Source: an uncultured Prevotellaceae bacterium (lineage in GTDB: Bacteria; Bacteroidota; Bacteroidia; Bacteroidales; Bacteroidaceae). Taken from it: a DNA stretch of 64,000 nt. The translations under genes and the position numbers were made by a program. This document shows positions 51,124 to 60,719 of this stretch, piece after piece (the first letter of the stretch is position 1; the number at the start of each line of letters is the position of its first letter). The stretch covers positions 1-64,000 of the forward strand of contig CAMJKP010000007.1 of NCBI GenBank assembly GCA_946406435.1, read 5' to 3'. Below the pieces are notes generated by a model. It was not told where the DNA came from, searched no databases, and worked only from the letters and a program-made list of their open reading frames with translations.

Positions 51124-52467
51124 ATGAGCAAAAAAAACTACATAGTCTTTATTTTAGCCGCTTTGTTTGCTTTCTGTCTGGATGCAGACGCACAACAACA
51201 GATACAGACAGTACACAAGGTGAAGAAACGCGAAACAATCTACGGCATAGCCCGCGACTATAACATCACCATAGAGGAACTCATTGGTGCTAATCCTGAG
51301 ATGCTGCAGCCTGGCTACGCACTCAAGAAAGGCTCTACCATAAACATACCATTCCCACAACAGCAGCAACAGCAACCTACAGAAACGACTCCTGCCGTTC
51401 CCATAAAGCACAGTATCGACATCGGTGTTATGCTTCCACTTCACAACGTAGATGGCGATGGACGCAGAATGATAGAGTACTACCGTGGTTTGCTTATGGC
51501 CGTAGAAAAGCTAAAGGCTGATGGTATCAGTATTAACGTAAGAGCATGGAACGTGTCACAGACCGACGACATCAACTCCACCCTACTTCAGCAGGGAGCA
51601 GACCAATCAGATATCATCTTTGGTCCTCTGTACTCAAAACAGGTAAAAGCTCTCGGTGATTTCTGCAAGAAGAACAAGATACGCATGGTTATCCCGTTCT
51701 CCATCAATGGCGACGAGGTAAACCGTAACGAGTTCATATATCAGGTATATCAACCTGCAGAGACTTTTAACCAGAAGAGCGTCAATTCATTTATCGACCG
51801 TTTCAGCAACTGTCACCCTATCATAATAGACTGCAACGACTCCACTTCAAACAAGGGTACATTCACCTACGCCCTTCGCAAAAAATTGGAAGAGAAAGGC
51901 ATACAGTACAGCATTACCAATCTGCGCTCTAACATGGAAATGTTCGAGAAGGCTTTCTCCACCACAAAGAGAAACGTAGTGATACTCAACACAGGCAGAT
52001 CTCCTGAACTCACCCAGACGATGCACAAGCTCGACGCCCTTCTTGCACATTCTCCGGGATATATGATTTCCATGTTCGGATATACAGAATGGCAGATGTA
52101 CGAGAAATACAATCAGAATCAGACATTCTTCCACAAATACGATGTATATATCCCCTCTTCTTATTTCTTCAATGAGCAGTCGGGCTACATACAGAGTTTC
52201 CAACAAGCATACAAAACAAAGTTTGGCGCAGATATGATGAATGCACTCCCTCATTTCGCCCTCACAGGTTATGACCAAGGTGTATTTTTCATCGGTGGTG
52301 TATATAAGTTCAAGGGACAGTTCTACGGTGCAAGAAACCAAATATACAACACATCCCTCCAGACTCCATACCACTTTAGTAAGACGCCAAACGGAGGATT
52401 CCGCAACGAGGCATATCTTCTGGTTCACTATCAGAAAAACGGAGGAATTGAAACCATCAGCTATTAA
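51124..52467 (+). CDS. LysM-domain exported protein with periplasmic-binding-protein-like fold
   Basis: 447 residues: signal peptide (AALFAFCLDADAQ), one LysM domain at residues ~30-78 (HKVKKRETIYGIARDYNITIEELIGANP), a Gln-rich linker, then a type-1 periplasmic-binding-protein-like domain (SIDIGVMLPLHNVDGDGRRM, DIIFGPLYSKQVKAL, FALTGYDQGVFF). LysM binds peptidoglycan or chitin glycan. The combination resembles the amino-acid-ABC/LpoA-like family common in Bacteroidota; probably a periplasmic cell-wall-linked sensor or regulator. Confidence 0.87.
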   Translation: MSKKNYIVFILAALFAFCLDADAQQQIQTVHKVKKRETIYGIARDYNITIEELIGANPEMLQPGYALKKGSTINIPFPQQQQQQPTETTPAVPIKHSIDIGVMLPLHNVDGDGRRMIEYYRGLLMAVEKLKADGISINVRAWNVSQTDDINSTLLQQGADQSDIIFGPLYSKQVKALGDFCKKNKIRMVIPFSINGDEVNRNEFIYQVYQPAETFNQKSVNSFIDRFSNCHPIIIDCNDSTSNKGTFTYALRKKLEEKGIQYSITNLRSNMEMFEKAFSTTKRNVVILNTGRSPELTQTMHKLDALLAHSPGYMISMFGYTEWQMYEKYNQNQTFFHKYDVYIPSSYFFNEQSGYIQSFQQAYKTKFGADMMNALPHFALTGYDQGVFFIGGVYKFKGQFYGARNQIYNTSLQTPYHFSKTPNGGFRNEAYLLVHYQKNGGIETISY

Positions 52468-52620
52468 ACAGAAGTTATGAAAGCATAACTTCGTAGGTTA
52501 TAAGGTTAAAGGTTATAGGTCAGCATCGCTATGGGCATTGTTCGCTAAGGCTCATCAAGCTAAAGCATTCCGACCTGAAAACCTAAAAACCTATTAACCC
52601 GAAAACCTTTAAAAATAATT

Positions 52621-53379
52621 ATGAAAAAAAAATACGCACTCATTCTCCTATGCCTTGCCCCAATATGGGCATTGGCACAAGTTGGTGAGCATAGAAATCA
52701 GTTTGCCGTAGGTTTTCATGGTGGATATTCGCTCAATCAAGTTGATTTCATCCCAAAAGTAAATCAGACAAACCACAAGGGATTTACTGGCGGATTAATG
52801 GCAAGATATACCTGCGAGAAATACTTCAAGACAATATGCTCTATCCAGTTGGAGTTCAACTACTCACAACTTGGTTGGGAAGAGGATATCACTGTTGATA
52901 AGGACAAGCGTGTTCCCTGCAAGGATAATCCCGAGGAATATGAAAGATTCAAACAAGACATTAATTATCTCCAGATTCCGATACTCGCCCATCTTGCCTG
53001 GGGAAAGGAAAAGCAGGGGGTGAATTTCTTCTTCAACGCAGGTCCTGTGCTCGGTTTCTATACAGGAAACCATATCGACAAGAACTTTACACATGAGACT
53101 GTGAACCATGAAGGAAGAGGCTATCAAAATAAAGAGAACATAGAGAAACTAAAAAAACAACTCCAAGAAAAGGAGAAGGCTCCGACGAACAAATTCGACT
53201 ATGGAATCGCAGCAGGATTAGGATTGGAACTACATATCAAACCCATAGGAAGATTCCAGATAGAAGGGCGCTATTACTACGGTCTCGGCAATCTTTATGG
53301 AGACAGCAAACTCGATTGTTTCAGTCGTTCTGCCCATCAAACCATTATATTGCGTGGAGCATACCTAATTGACATATAA
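52621..53379 (+). CDS. Outer-membrane beta-barrel protein (PorT-like)
   Basis: 252 residues with a signal peptide (LILLCLAPIWALAQ). Alternating amphipathic strands start FAVGFHGGYSLNQVDF and end with RFQIEGRYYYGLGNLY and a final TIILRGAYLIDI. The PF13568 barrel family matches, including LQIPILAHLAW and FFFNAGPVLGFYTG. Outer membrane; ligand unknown. The 52468-52620 gap upstream contains GGTTATAAGG and CTCATCAAGCTAAAG repeat words only. Confidence 0.87.
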   Translation: MKKKYALILLCLAPIWALAQVGEHRNQFAVGFHGGYSLNQVDFIPKVNQTNHKGFTGGLMARYTCEKYFKTICSIQLEFNYSQLGWEEDITVDKDKRVPCKDNPEEYERFKQDINYLQIPILAHLAWGKEKQGVNFFFNAGPVLGFYTGNHIDKNFTHETVNHEGRGYQNKENIEKLKKQLQEKEKAPTNKFDYGIAAGLGLELHIKPIGRFQIEGRYYYGLGNLYGDSKLDCFSRSAHQTIILRGAYLIDI

Positions 53380-53477
53380 AGTGACGTTTTTGAGTATTAT
53401 CGGTTGATATATATCAAGCGAGAAAAATTTTTCTCCATTTTTCGCCCTGAAAATTTTTCTATCTCAGAAATAATAAC

Positions 53478-53485
53478 TACCTTTG
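53478..53485 (+). promoter_or_regulatory. -7 element of the tRNA-Lys pair
   Basis: TACCTTTG, 32 nt before the first tRNA. Confidence 0.55.
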
Positions 53486-53517
53486 CACCGCAATTCAGAA
53501 AAGAAGCACAAAAACAA

Positions 53518-53590
53518 GCACCCTTAGCTCAGTTGGTAGAGCACCTGACTCTTAATCAGGGTGTCCAGAGTTCGAGCCTCTGAGGGTGTA
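53518..53590 (+). tRNA. tRNA-Lys (anticodon CTT), copy 1
   Basis: 73 nt. Acceptor GCACCCT pairs with AGGGTGT (G1-T72 pair), D-arm GCTC...GAGC, anticodon loop CTCTTAA giving CTT, T-arm CAGAGTTCGAGCCTCTG, discriminator A. CCA is not encoded. Confidence 0.95.
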
Positions 53591-53619
53591 CTTCTTTCGG
53601 AATTTGCAGCATAAATGTT

Positions 53620-53692
53620 GCACCCTTAGCTCAGTTGGTAGAGCACCTGACTCTTAATCAGGGTGTCCAGAGTTCGAGCCTCTGAGGGTGTA
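53620..53692 (+). tRNA. tRNA-Lys (anticodon CTT), copy 2
   Basis: Identical to the first copy over all 73 nt, 29 bp downstream, ending shortly before a strong terminator. The two form one transcript. Confidence 0.95.
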
Positions 53693-53700
53693 CTTCAAGA

Positions 53701-53733
53701 AGTCCTAATCATTTTCTGATTAGGATTTTTTGT
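53701..53733 (+). terminator. Terminator of the tRNA-Lys pair
   Basis: AGTCCTAATCA (53701-53711) pairs with TGATTAGGATT (53717-53727, one G-T pair), then TTTTGTTTT. Confidence 0.9.
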
Positions 53734-53759
53734 TTTCTCATGAAAAATAACTAACTTTG
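53730..53759 (+). promoter_or_regulatory. Promoter of the alcohol dehydrogenase gene
   Basis: TTG at 53730-53732, 19 nt, TAACTTTG at 53752-53759. Confidence 0.65.
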
Positions 53760-53835
53760 CATTTTTAAGTAAAGAGGAACTGCGTAGCTGATGAGCTTGC
53801 GTATAAAGTATAAAGAATAAAGTGTAAAGTTATAT

Positions 53836-55014
53836 ATGAACAACTTCGTCTTTCAAAGTCCGACAGAGTTTGTTTTCGGACGTGGCACAGAGAATCAGTG
53901 TGGCGACCTATGCAAGGCATACGGCGCAACAAAGGTCATGATAGTTATAGGTGGCGGTAGCGCTCGTAAGAGCGGATTATTGGCACGCGTGGAAGACTCC
54001 CTAAGCAAGGCGGGTATTCCTTACTGTCTGCTTGAAGGCATCAAGCCGAATCCAGAGGACACAAAAGTATATGAAGGCATTGAACTCGCCCGTAAGGAGA
54101 ATGTCGATTTTCTCCTTCCTGTCGGTGGCGGTAGCGTCATCGATACGGCAAAAGCCATAAGTGCAGGTTTCAACTACGACGGTGATTTCTGGGATTTCTA
54201 TTGCGGGAAGAAGAACGTAGAGGACTATCCCAATGTTCTTCCCGTTGGTGTCGTTCTCACAATTCCGGCAGCAGGAAGCGAGGCGTCAGGCAACACTGTA
54301 ATAACCAAGACCGAAGGAATGTTCAAACTGTCAATCCGCACAAAGGCAATTCTGCGTCCTAAATTCGCCATAATGAATCCCGAACTCACCATGACTTTGC
54401 CTCCTTACCAGACAGCAGCAGGTATCGTGGATATGATGGTTCATACCATGGAGCGTTACTTCTCCCCTACTCCCGGATGCGAGGCAACAGACCGTCTCTG
54501 CGAGGCTGTACTCATCAGTTGTATAAATGAAGGTCCTAAGGTAATTGCCAATCCGAATGACTATGAGGCACGAGCTAATATTATGTGGCTCGGCACTATG
54601 GCTCACAACGGAATCTGTGGCGTTGGACGTGTAGAGGACTGGGCTAGTCATCACATGGAGCATGAGATTAGCGCGATATATGGTGTTACACATGGTGCAG
54701 GTCTAAGCGTCGTGGTTCCTGCATGGATGACATTTGTGATGAGAAAGAATGCAACAAAGATAGCACAGTTCGCCCGTCGCGTATTAGGTGTTGAGGGCAA
54801 TGATGATGTTTCTGTTGCAACAGAAGGCATCAATCGTCTTAAAGCATTTTGGAAATCACTCGGTATGCCTGTAACGATGAAGGAACTCGGCATAGATAAT
54901 CCCGACATCGACGCTCTTGTTGCCAAACTCCGCATAAACAAAGGTGATAAGATTGGCGGATACATCAGTCTTTCAATGGACGACTGCAAGGAAATCTATA
55001 TGATCAGCAAATAA
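53836..55014 (+). CDS. Iron-type (group III) alcohol dehydrogenase
   Basis: 392 residues, normal for the family. NAD(P)-binding: VMIVIGGGSARKSG and LPVGGGSVIDTAKAI. Metal ligands: Asp and His in GIVDMMVHTMERYF, His in ASHHMEHE and His in YGVTHGAGL. Closest in layout to butanol dehydrogenases/YqhD, which reduce aldehydes with NADPH. Physiological substrate unknown; fermentation or aldehyde detoxification are the usual roles. Own promoter and terminator. Confidence 0.93.
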   Translation: MNNFVFQSPTEFVFGRGTENQCGDLCKAYGATKVMIVIGGGSARKSGLLARVEDSLSKAGIPYCLLEGIKPNPEDTKVYEGIELARKENVDFLLPVGGGSVIDTAKAISAGFNYDGDFWDFYCGKKNVEDYPNVLPVGVVLTIPAAGSEASGNTVITKTEGMFKLSIRTKAILRPKFAIMNPELTMTLPPYQTAAGIVDMMVHTMERYFSPTPGCEATDRLCEAVLISCINEGPKVIANPNDYEARANIMWLGTMAHNGICGVGRVEDWASHHMEHEISAIYGVTHGAGLSVVVPAWMTFVMRKNATKIAQFARRVLGVEGNDDVSVATEGINRLKAFWKSLGMPVTMKELGIDNPDIDALVAKLRINKGDKIGGYISLSMDDCKEIYMISK

Positions 55015-55036
55015 ATGTACTTGCAAAGAAAAAGCG

Positions 55037-55089
55037 ATACCGCTTATGGTGACTTATAAAGAGCCTTTCCATAAGCGGTATTTTTTTTG
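55037..55089. terminator. Bidirectional terminator between convergent genes
   Basis: 13-bp perfect stem ATACCGCTTATGG (55037-55049) with 55069-55081, then an 8-T run. The same CCGCTTATG/CATAAGCGG words occur at 59477-59514. Confidence 0.88.
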
Positions 55090-55102
55090 CATTCTACACA
55101 AA

Positions 55103-55639
55103 TCAGTTACTACCAGTTGCCTGTTTCATACCCTCAAAGAATTTCTGTTGCAATTGTTGAGCAAGCTGGTTGTCAGGGTTGATTTTCAAGGCTTTCTCGT
55201 AGTTCTGCATTACATCCATATAGTAACGCTGACCATTCTGAACCGGATTTTGTACGATACGTACCATATAGAGAAATCCACGAAGAGTACATACATCGGA
55301 CAGGTCTGCACCCTTCATCTGCTCCATCTTGTCAATGGTCTGCTCGGCTTCTTTCAGCAGATTCTCGGTCTGCTCTGCCTTAGGATTCGATACAGAGAAA
55401 CTCAGACTTTGCAGAGCCATCTGGTACTTAGGCTGAATGCTGTCAGGAAACATAGCCTCAACACGCTTCAGTTCCGCGATACAGTTGAGATGTGCATCTG
55501 GAGTTTGCTGCTGGAGCTTGCTTAGCGACTGGCCAATAAGAGCCTGCATCTGTGATGGCTCCTGAGCCTTAATACTAACACCTGCCATCATGCAGAGAGC
55601 GATGGCGATAACACAATTCTTAAAAGTTTGAAATGTCAT
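55103..55639 (-). CDS. Small secreted TPR-like protein
   Basis: 178 residues from the ATG at 55639 (MTFQTFKNCVIAIALCMMAGVSIKAQ signal). The rest is helical with TPR-like packing: SLSKLQQQTPDAHLNCIAELKR and NYEKALKINPDNQLAQQLQQKFFEG. Its start overlaps the 3' end of the upstream TonB receptor gene by 20 bp, so it is translationally coupled and likely assists it in the envelope. Function unknown. Confidence 0.8.
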   Translation of the reverse strand: MTFQTFKNCVIAIALCMMAGVSIKAQEPSQMQALIGQSLSKLQQQTPDAHLNCIAELKRVEAMFPDSIQPKYQMALQSLSFSVSNPKAEQTENLLKEAEQTIDKMEQMKGADLSDVCTLRGFLYMVRIVQNPVQNGQRYYMDVMQNYEKALKINPDNQLAQQLQQKFFEGMKQATGSN

Positions 55640-57671
55640 AAGCTTTATTATTTTTAAGTGAAACAAATATGCCGATATAAAAGAAGCGGTCTCGGTTTGC
55701 CTTTACCGATGTGCCGTCTGGATTGTAACGGAATACATTGGTACGACCAAGAATGTTGTTCAGCGATGCATAGACGATAACCTTCGGACTTACAAGCCAT
55801 GTGAGATTGGCATCTACACTATTATAATGCGGAGTAGTACCGACAGGATATTTCCTTCCGCTGGCATACGACTCAGACAATCCGATAATCGTTTTGCCGA
55901 TGCTGTATTTCAAAGTCATACGGATATTATGACGCGATGTATAGTCGGGAGTGCGTAAAGCTGCATAGTCGAGATAGAGACGTTCAGAGTCGTTGAAGGA
56001 ATAAGATAGCGTGCCTATCATATTCTTAACGAGCGAGTGGTTCTCGATGAACACATCCATGCCTTTGCTCGTACCATAGCCATCAGCTGTATATATGCCA
56101 TTCACAATCAGAGGAAGGCTATGATATTTCTTGTAATATGGCTCTATACGCAACAGAGTATTGTTGATTTCATACTGCATACTGAATATGGCATGATTGG
56201 CTGTACTCTGAGCCATACGTTTTCCGCTCATTACTATATAGTCATCATCTGCCGTCTGACTGTATTTTCCCAACATAGCCGATAGTTGGAAGTGCTTATT
56301 CGGCACATAACTCATCGTGACACGAGGCATAAGCAGCCAACTATCATCATAGCTCACGTTCTCCACCCTCGCAGAGAGGTTAAGAAACAGTTTCGGCACA
56401 ATGCGTAACTGGGCATCGGTATGTGCAGCAAGCAGGTTATAGTCAAGCTCGTAATGACTGAGGTCATATCTTTTAGTACTGTGTCGGAGATAGTCCTCAA
56501 CACCTGCCGACATCTTCAGAACAGAGGAAAAGACCTTACGAGCCTCAGTTTTAAGATGTATCTCATTACGGAAGTTATGGTAATGATCGCCCAGGATCTG
56601 CGCATCGTCAATATCATTCACAACCGATGAATTGGCAATGCCCGTAAAAAGGCTATATCCTCGTCCGATGTTGGTTCTAAGCGTAGTATTTGCATAGATA
56701 TTATGCTCAATGAGCGACAACCGACGATTGTCGATATGAAGACCAAGAGAAGTGAAGTCATAACCAACGTATGATTTCAGGACGGAAGCCGATGAAAATT
56801 CCGCTTTGTACTGTGCCTCACCAGACAGTTTCCTGTATGGACGTGTCCAATCGAGACGGTCAGGAAACAAGGCATCGTAAAGTCCCATGTCTATATAGTC
56901 AGCATTAAACGACAGACTGCTTGACGCGAAAGCCTTAGTACCACCTATATTCCAATCTACGAGCGATGCACTTACTCCCAGTTTGTCACCCGTCGCTACA
57001 TCGGTTGTTTCCATAGGCAACACAGAAGACAGAGCCTGTCCGTATTCGCCGCCATAACCGCCAAGCGAAAAATTGATACCCTTGAATAGGAATGGCGAGA
57101 AACGACTGCGAACAGTATTATTCTCCGTGTTCGTGGAATAAGGAACGAGCACATGCATACCGTTGACAAACGTCTGACATTCGTTGCTCTCGCCTCCACG
57201 CACATACAGTTTGCCATTCTCCCCCACCTTCTGTGTGCCTGGCAATGTCTGTAATGCAGCAACAATGTCGCCACAGGAATTACCCGACAACACCACATCA
57301 AGCGCATCCATAGTCTTGAAATTGTCGCTCTTGCCGAAACTGTATGTACTGGCAGTAACAACCACCTCGTTGATAGTCGTAGCCCGCTCATGCATACGGA
57401 TAAGAAGGTTCTGTGTCTCGGTGGTAGTCAGCACCACATCGTCAAAGCCGATAAATGTAGCCTTGATAGATAACTCGCCTGACTGACTGGTGACAAATTC
57501 GAATCTTCCGAGCGAATCAGTAAGGCATCCGTCTATCGTACCTATTATAAAGACATTGGCACCTGGCATTGGTTCCCGTCCATCGGTAACGACACCGGAA
57601 ACAACTGTCTGACTCATCGCATGACAAGCGACAAGCAGCATGATAATGATATGTGTAAGTCGATGTTTCAT
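55620..57671 (-). CDS. TonB-dependent outer-membrane receptor, possibly leaderless
   Basis: 683 residues from the ATG at 57671 (MKHRLTHIIIMLLVACHAMSQ signal). N-terminal carboxypeptidase-like domain (VVSGVVTDGREPMPGANVFI), plug (GDIVAALQTLPGTQKVGENGKLYVRGG), then a beta-barrel. The start chosen has a signal peptide; the upstream in-frame extension has none. The -7 box TATCTTTG (57676-57683) ends four bases before this ATG, so the mRNA probably has almost no leader. Substrate unknown. Confidence 0.9.
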   Translation of the reverse strand: MKHRLTHIIIMLLVACHAMSQTVVSGVVTDGREPMPGANVFIIGTIDGCLTDSLGRFEFVTSQSGELSIKATFIGFDDVVLTTTETQNLLIRMHERATTINEVVVTASTYSFGKSDNFKTMDALDVVLSGNSCGDIVAALQTLPGTQKVGENGKLYVRGGESNECQTFVNGMHVLVPYSTNTENNTVRSRFSPFLFKGINFSLGGYGGEYGQALSSVLPMETTDVATGDKLGVSASLVDWNIGGTKAFASSSLSFNADYIDMGLYDALFPDRLDWTRPYRKLSGEAQYKAEFSSASVLKSYVGYDFTSLGLHIDNRRLSLIEHNIYANTTLRTNIGRGYSLFTGIANSSVVNDIDDAQILGDHYHNFRNEIHLKTEARKVFSSVLKMSAGVEDYLRHSTKRYDLSHYELDYNLLAAHTDAQLRIVPKLFLNLSARVENVSYDDSWLLMPRVTMSYVPNKHFQLSAMLGKYSQTADDDYIVMSGKRMAQSTANHAIFSMQYEINNTLLRIEPYYKKYHSLPLIVNGIYTADGYGTSKGMDVFIENHSLVKNMIGTLSYSFNDSERLYLDYAALRTPDYTSRHNIRMTLKYSIGKTIIGLSESYASGRKYPVGTTPHYNSVDANLTWLVSPKVIVYASLNNILGRTNVFRYNPDGTSVKANRDRFFYIGIFVSLKNNKAYDISNF

Positions 57672-57675
57672 GCTG

Positions 57676-57683
57676 CAAAGATA
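57676..57683 (-). promoter_or_regulatory. -7 element abutting the TonB receptor start codon
   Basis: TATCTTTG on the minus strand then CAGC and the ATG. Confidence 0.55.
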
Positions 57684-57783
57684 CGACGGGATTCTGATAC
57701 CGCCAAATATCCTTGACAGACAACAAGAAACGCTGACAGACAACTAATCTGCCAGACGAATTACTATAAAAAAGGACGAATTG

Positions 57784-58650
57784 CTAAGCTATGAACGAGC
57801 GAAGCTTAGGCACGTAAGTACGTGATACTGGCACAATTGTAGGGCATTTTCCCAACTTTAGTTGATAGCCATTTGAATTTCCCTGTGCCGAAGTAATATT
57901 GTTTAGGTTCACTACAAATGAGCGGTGGCATTGGAATACATTCTCATATTCCTTCAAATCGTCAAGTACCGCAGTAAGCGTTGTGTGTAGTTCAATGGTA
58001 TTTATATTGTTCTCTTTCATAAAGCAGACCTGAACGTTGTTCTTCTGAGCCTCAACATACAAGAGGGCGTTGATGGGCAGTTGCAAGTCGTTACCTCTTA
58101 CCGATACATCATGAATCGTCACCATAATGTCCGTCTGCATGTCCGTGGTCTTGTCAAGTAAAGACTCTAACTGACTGCGCAGATAACGATGATAGTTCAT
58201 CCCCACGGAGAAAACGGTGATGACACTACCGATGACAAAGGTCCAGTAAAGGAACTGCAGACAGAATTCTGCCGATATTGGACAATGGAATACAATCGAA
58301 AAAGTAATGATGTTACAGATGCAGACAAACAATATCATTACAAGCACCGACAATGCCTCATGCCATACGCGCCAAGGCGATACCCTTTTCTGTAAAGGCA
58401 GAAACGCAAGAAAAAACGAATAACTGCATCCGAATGTGACTGCTCCGAACATCAATGACACAATGAACTTGTTTCCCTCATATAAGCTGAATCCAAACGG
58501 TTGCAGCAGATAGAGAATCAAGAACACGATAGCAGCATACACTGCACAGTCTCTCAGGACGTTACCGCTCTGTGGAAACGGATATTTTCGAGTTAAGAAG
58601 AACTTACCCCGACCCTCACTTAAAGAGGAAGCTTTAGACGGTATTTCCAT
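57784..58650 (-). CDS. Membrane-bound LytTR DNA-binding regulator
   Basis: 288 residues. Four N-terminal membrane helices (AAIVFLILYLLQPFGF, IVSLMFGAVTFGCSYSFFL, LSVLVMILFVCICNIITF, LYWTFVIGSVITVFSV) precede a coiled segment and a C-terminal LytTR domain: LLYVEAQKNNVQVCF, then YENVFQCHRSFVVNLNNI. It should bind promoter DNA as a membrane-attached transcription factor. It overlaps the TPR gene stop and forms an operon with it. The first ~15 residues (SSLSEGRGKF) show weak likeness to repeat-encoded peptides. Confidence 0.88.
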   Translation of the reverse strand: MEIPSKASSLSEGRGKFFLTRKYPFPQSGNVLRDCAVYAAIVFLILYLLQPFGFSLYEGNKFIVSLMFGAVTFGCSYSFFLAFLPLQKRVSPWRVWHEALSVLVMILFVCICNIITFSIVFHCPISAEFCLQFLYWTFVIGSVITVFSVGMNYHRYLRSQLESLLDKTTDMQTDIMVTIHDVSVRGNDLQLPINALLYVEAQKNNVQVCFMKENNINTIELHTTLTAVLDDLKEYENVFQCHRSFVVNLNNITSAQGNSNGYQLKLGKCPTIVPVSRTYVPKLRSFIA

Positions 58651-59417
58651 TATTGTTTTTTACCCTTAACAGCCCTACTCGGTATTCCTCTACTCACGAG
58701 CATAGCCTGATCAGCTTCAATCTTATCGAGAATACCGTCGTCTGACTTTGTTTTCTTGATTTGCTCCATATGCTTGCGATAGAGCGAAATACGCTGGAGG
58801 ACATACTGAGTATATTCATCCCCATAGCTGAGATGCTGGTTAGGAGTAAGACTCTTGGCGGTAATGTCTATTGCAGAAGATATATCATCAATGGCAAGAG
58901 AGTACTTTTCCATAGCCTCCTCCACCTGAGCACGTGTGGCATAGCTCGCAGCATCATCTTTATACAGTTCCACAAGATGATTTGCCTGATCGTATGCATC
59001 AGGCAAGCGTTTCTCTTCTATATTATTCAGAATAAGTCCCGTAAGTGCGTTCTTGTGGTCGGGTTCAAATCTCAGCACCTGTTCATAGTCGGCACGGGCA
59101 AATGAGTACCTACGCAACTTATGATTGACAAAGGCGCGGAAATACAATGCCCCGATATGAGTCGGATGGAGGTCGAGTATATTGGAATACTCATCCAAAG
59201 CATATTGCCATTGCTCCAACGCAATATTACACTCCGCCTTACGCATACGTAACTCCAGCGACTTAGGGTTCAGCTCTATCTTCTTCGAAAGAACAGAGAT
59301 TGAATCCTTCCATTGCTGTTGTGTCTGCGCATTAACAGAGAGACTGAAAGCCAACAAAAAGACCCCCAGCCCCCCAAGGGGGAGTTTTTTTATAGTACTT
59401 ACGCTAAAAATTCTCAT
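58650..59417 (-). CDS. Secreted tetratricopeptide-repeat protein
   Basis: 255 residues with a signal peptide and about four TPR units (EQWQYALDEYSNILDLHPTHIGALYFRA, RYSFARADYEQVLRFEPDHKNALTGLI). Periplasmic, likely a protein-protein scaffold, perhaps sensing for the LytTR regulator next to it. The core of the signal peptide (KKLPLGGLGVFLLA) is encoded by the arm of a GC-rich palindromic repeat (E7), so the export signal may have been created or altered by the insertion. Confidence 0.85.
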   Translation of the reverse strand: MRIFSVSTIKKLPLGGLGVFLLAFSLSVNAQTQQQWKDSISVLSKKIELNPKSLELRMRKAECNIALEQWQYALDEYSNILDLHPTHIGALYFRAFVNHKLRRYSFARADYEQVLRFEPDHKNALTGLILNNIEEKRLPDAYDQANHLVELYKDDAASYATRAQVEEAMEKYSLAIDDISSAIDITAKSLTPNQHLSYGDEYTQYVLQRISLYRKHMEQIKKTKSDDGILDKIEADQAMLVSRGIPSRAVKGKKQ

Positions 59418-59562
59418 ATCCTATTAACATTATACCACACTACAAACACTTTTATATTATATTCAATTATAGAAATACCGCTTATGAATCTTTCAGGTGA
59501 AAGCCATAAGCGGCATTACTATAATAAAACCCTCCCCCTCGGGGGAGAAGGAGGGGGGCTAT
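59355..59562. repeat. GC-rich nested palindromic repeat, copy E7
   Basis: Left arm 59359-59389 (AGACCCCCAGCCCCCCAAGG) lies within the TPR gene, right arm 59526-59562 (CCTCCCCCTCGGGGGAGAAGG) beside the leuB stop. The spacer holds the TPR start codon and a hairpin at 59475-59516 (ATACCGCTTATG) that may end leuB transcription. Confidence 0.8.
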
Positions 59563-59563
59563 T

Positions 59564-60646
59564 TTACGCTTTCTTAATGAAGTCAACAATCCAAGCGCCA
59601 ACTTCCTTAGTGCCATACTTTGCACCACCCTCTACCTGAATCTCAGGAGTACGCACGTTCTGGTCGAGAGAAGCATCAACAGCCTTACGGATGAGAGCGC
59701 CCTCTTCCTTCAAGCCGAAATACTCATAGAGCATAGCTACAGAAAGAATCTGTGCAAGTGGGTTTGCGATATTCAAGCCCTTACCCTGTGGCCAAGAACC
59801 GTGGATTGGCTCGAATACAGGAGTAGAAGAACCTGTAGAAGCTGATGGGAGAAGACCCATAGAACCTGTGATGCAAGAACCCTCATCGGTAAGAATGTCA
59901 CCGAATGTATTCTCTGTTACCATTACATCGAAGAATGTTGGCTCCTGAATCATACGCATAGCAGCGTTGTCAACATACATATAGTCTGTCTTTACATCTG
60001 GGTACTCCTTCTCAATTTCCTGAGCAACCTTACGCCACAGACGGCTTGAAGCCAACACGTTAGCCTTGTCAACCACTGTGAGGTGCTTCTTACGCTGCTG
60101 AGCATACTGATAACCTACGCGAAGGATACGCTCAACCTCCGGACGAGTATAGTAGTTCGTATCAAGAGCGTCCTCAGTACCGATTTCAGCATTCATTGCA
60201 GGCTCCTGCTTCTTACCGAAGTACATACCGCCAGTAAGCTCACGGATGCAGATGAAATCAGCACCCTTCACAATCTCATCCTTGAGAGGAGACTTGTGAA
60301 CAAGGCAGTCGAATGTGGTTACAGGACGGATGTTAGCGAACAGACCGAGTTTCTTACGCATAGCGAGAAGTCCCTGTTCAGGACGTACCTTTGCTGATGG
60401 GTTGTTGTCGAACTTAGGATCACCGACAGAAGCGAAGAGAACTGCATCAGCCTCCTCACAGATCTTGAAAGTCTCCTCTGGGAATGGATCACCTACCTCG
60501 TCGATAGCGTGAGCACCACAGAGAGCCTCCTTATAACTTACCTCGTGTCCGAACTTCTTTGCAACAGCGTCCATTACGGCAACGCCCTGCTCCATAATCT
60601 CTGGTCCGATACCATCACCAGCCAGAACTGCAATCTTCAAATTCAT
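59564..60646 (-). CDS. leuB: 3-isopropylmalate dehydrogenase
   Basis: 360 residues. [11 protein letters not shown] at the start, [28 protein letters not shown] as catalytic Lys region, DNAAMRMI and [26 protein letters not shown] as the metal and NAD region, [12 protein letters not shown] near the end. Oxidatively decarboxylates 3-isopropylmalate in leucine synthesis. Monocistronic here; other leu genes lie elsewhere. Confidence 0.96.
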   Translation of the reverse strand: MNLKIAVLAGDGIGPEIMEQGVAVMDAVAKKFGHEVSYKEALCGAHAIDEVGDPFPEETFKICEEADAVLFASVGDPKFDNNPSAKVRPEQGLLAMRKKLGLFANIRPVTTFDCLVHKSPLKDEIVKGADFICIRELTGGMYFGKKQEPAMNAEIGTEDALDTNYYTRPEVERILRVGYQYAQQRKKHLTVVDKANVLASSRLWRKVAQEIEKEYPDVKTDYMYVDNAAMRMIQEPTFFDVMVTENTFGDILTDEGSCITGSMGLLPSASTGSSTPVFEPIHGSWPQGKGLNIANPLAQILSVAMLYEYFGLKEEGALIRKAVDASLDQNVRTPEIQVEGGAKYGTKEVGAWIVDFIKKA

Positions 60647-60719
60647 TTTTTTACTTTTTTCTATTTTAGTTTTTTTTTACATTCTTGAACTACAATAGCA
60701 ATATTTCATTTTGCGAGCA

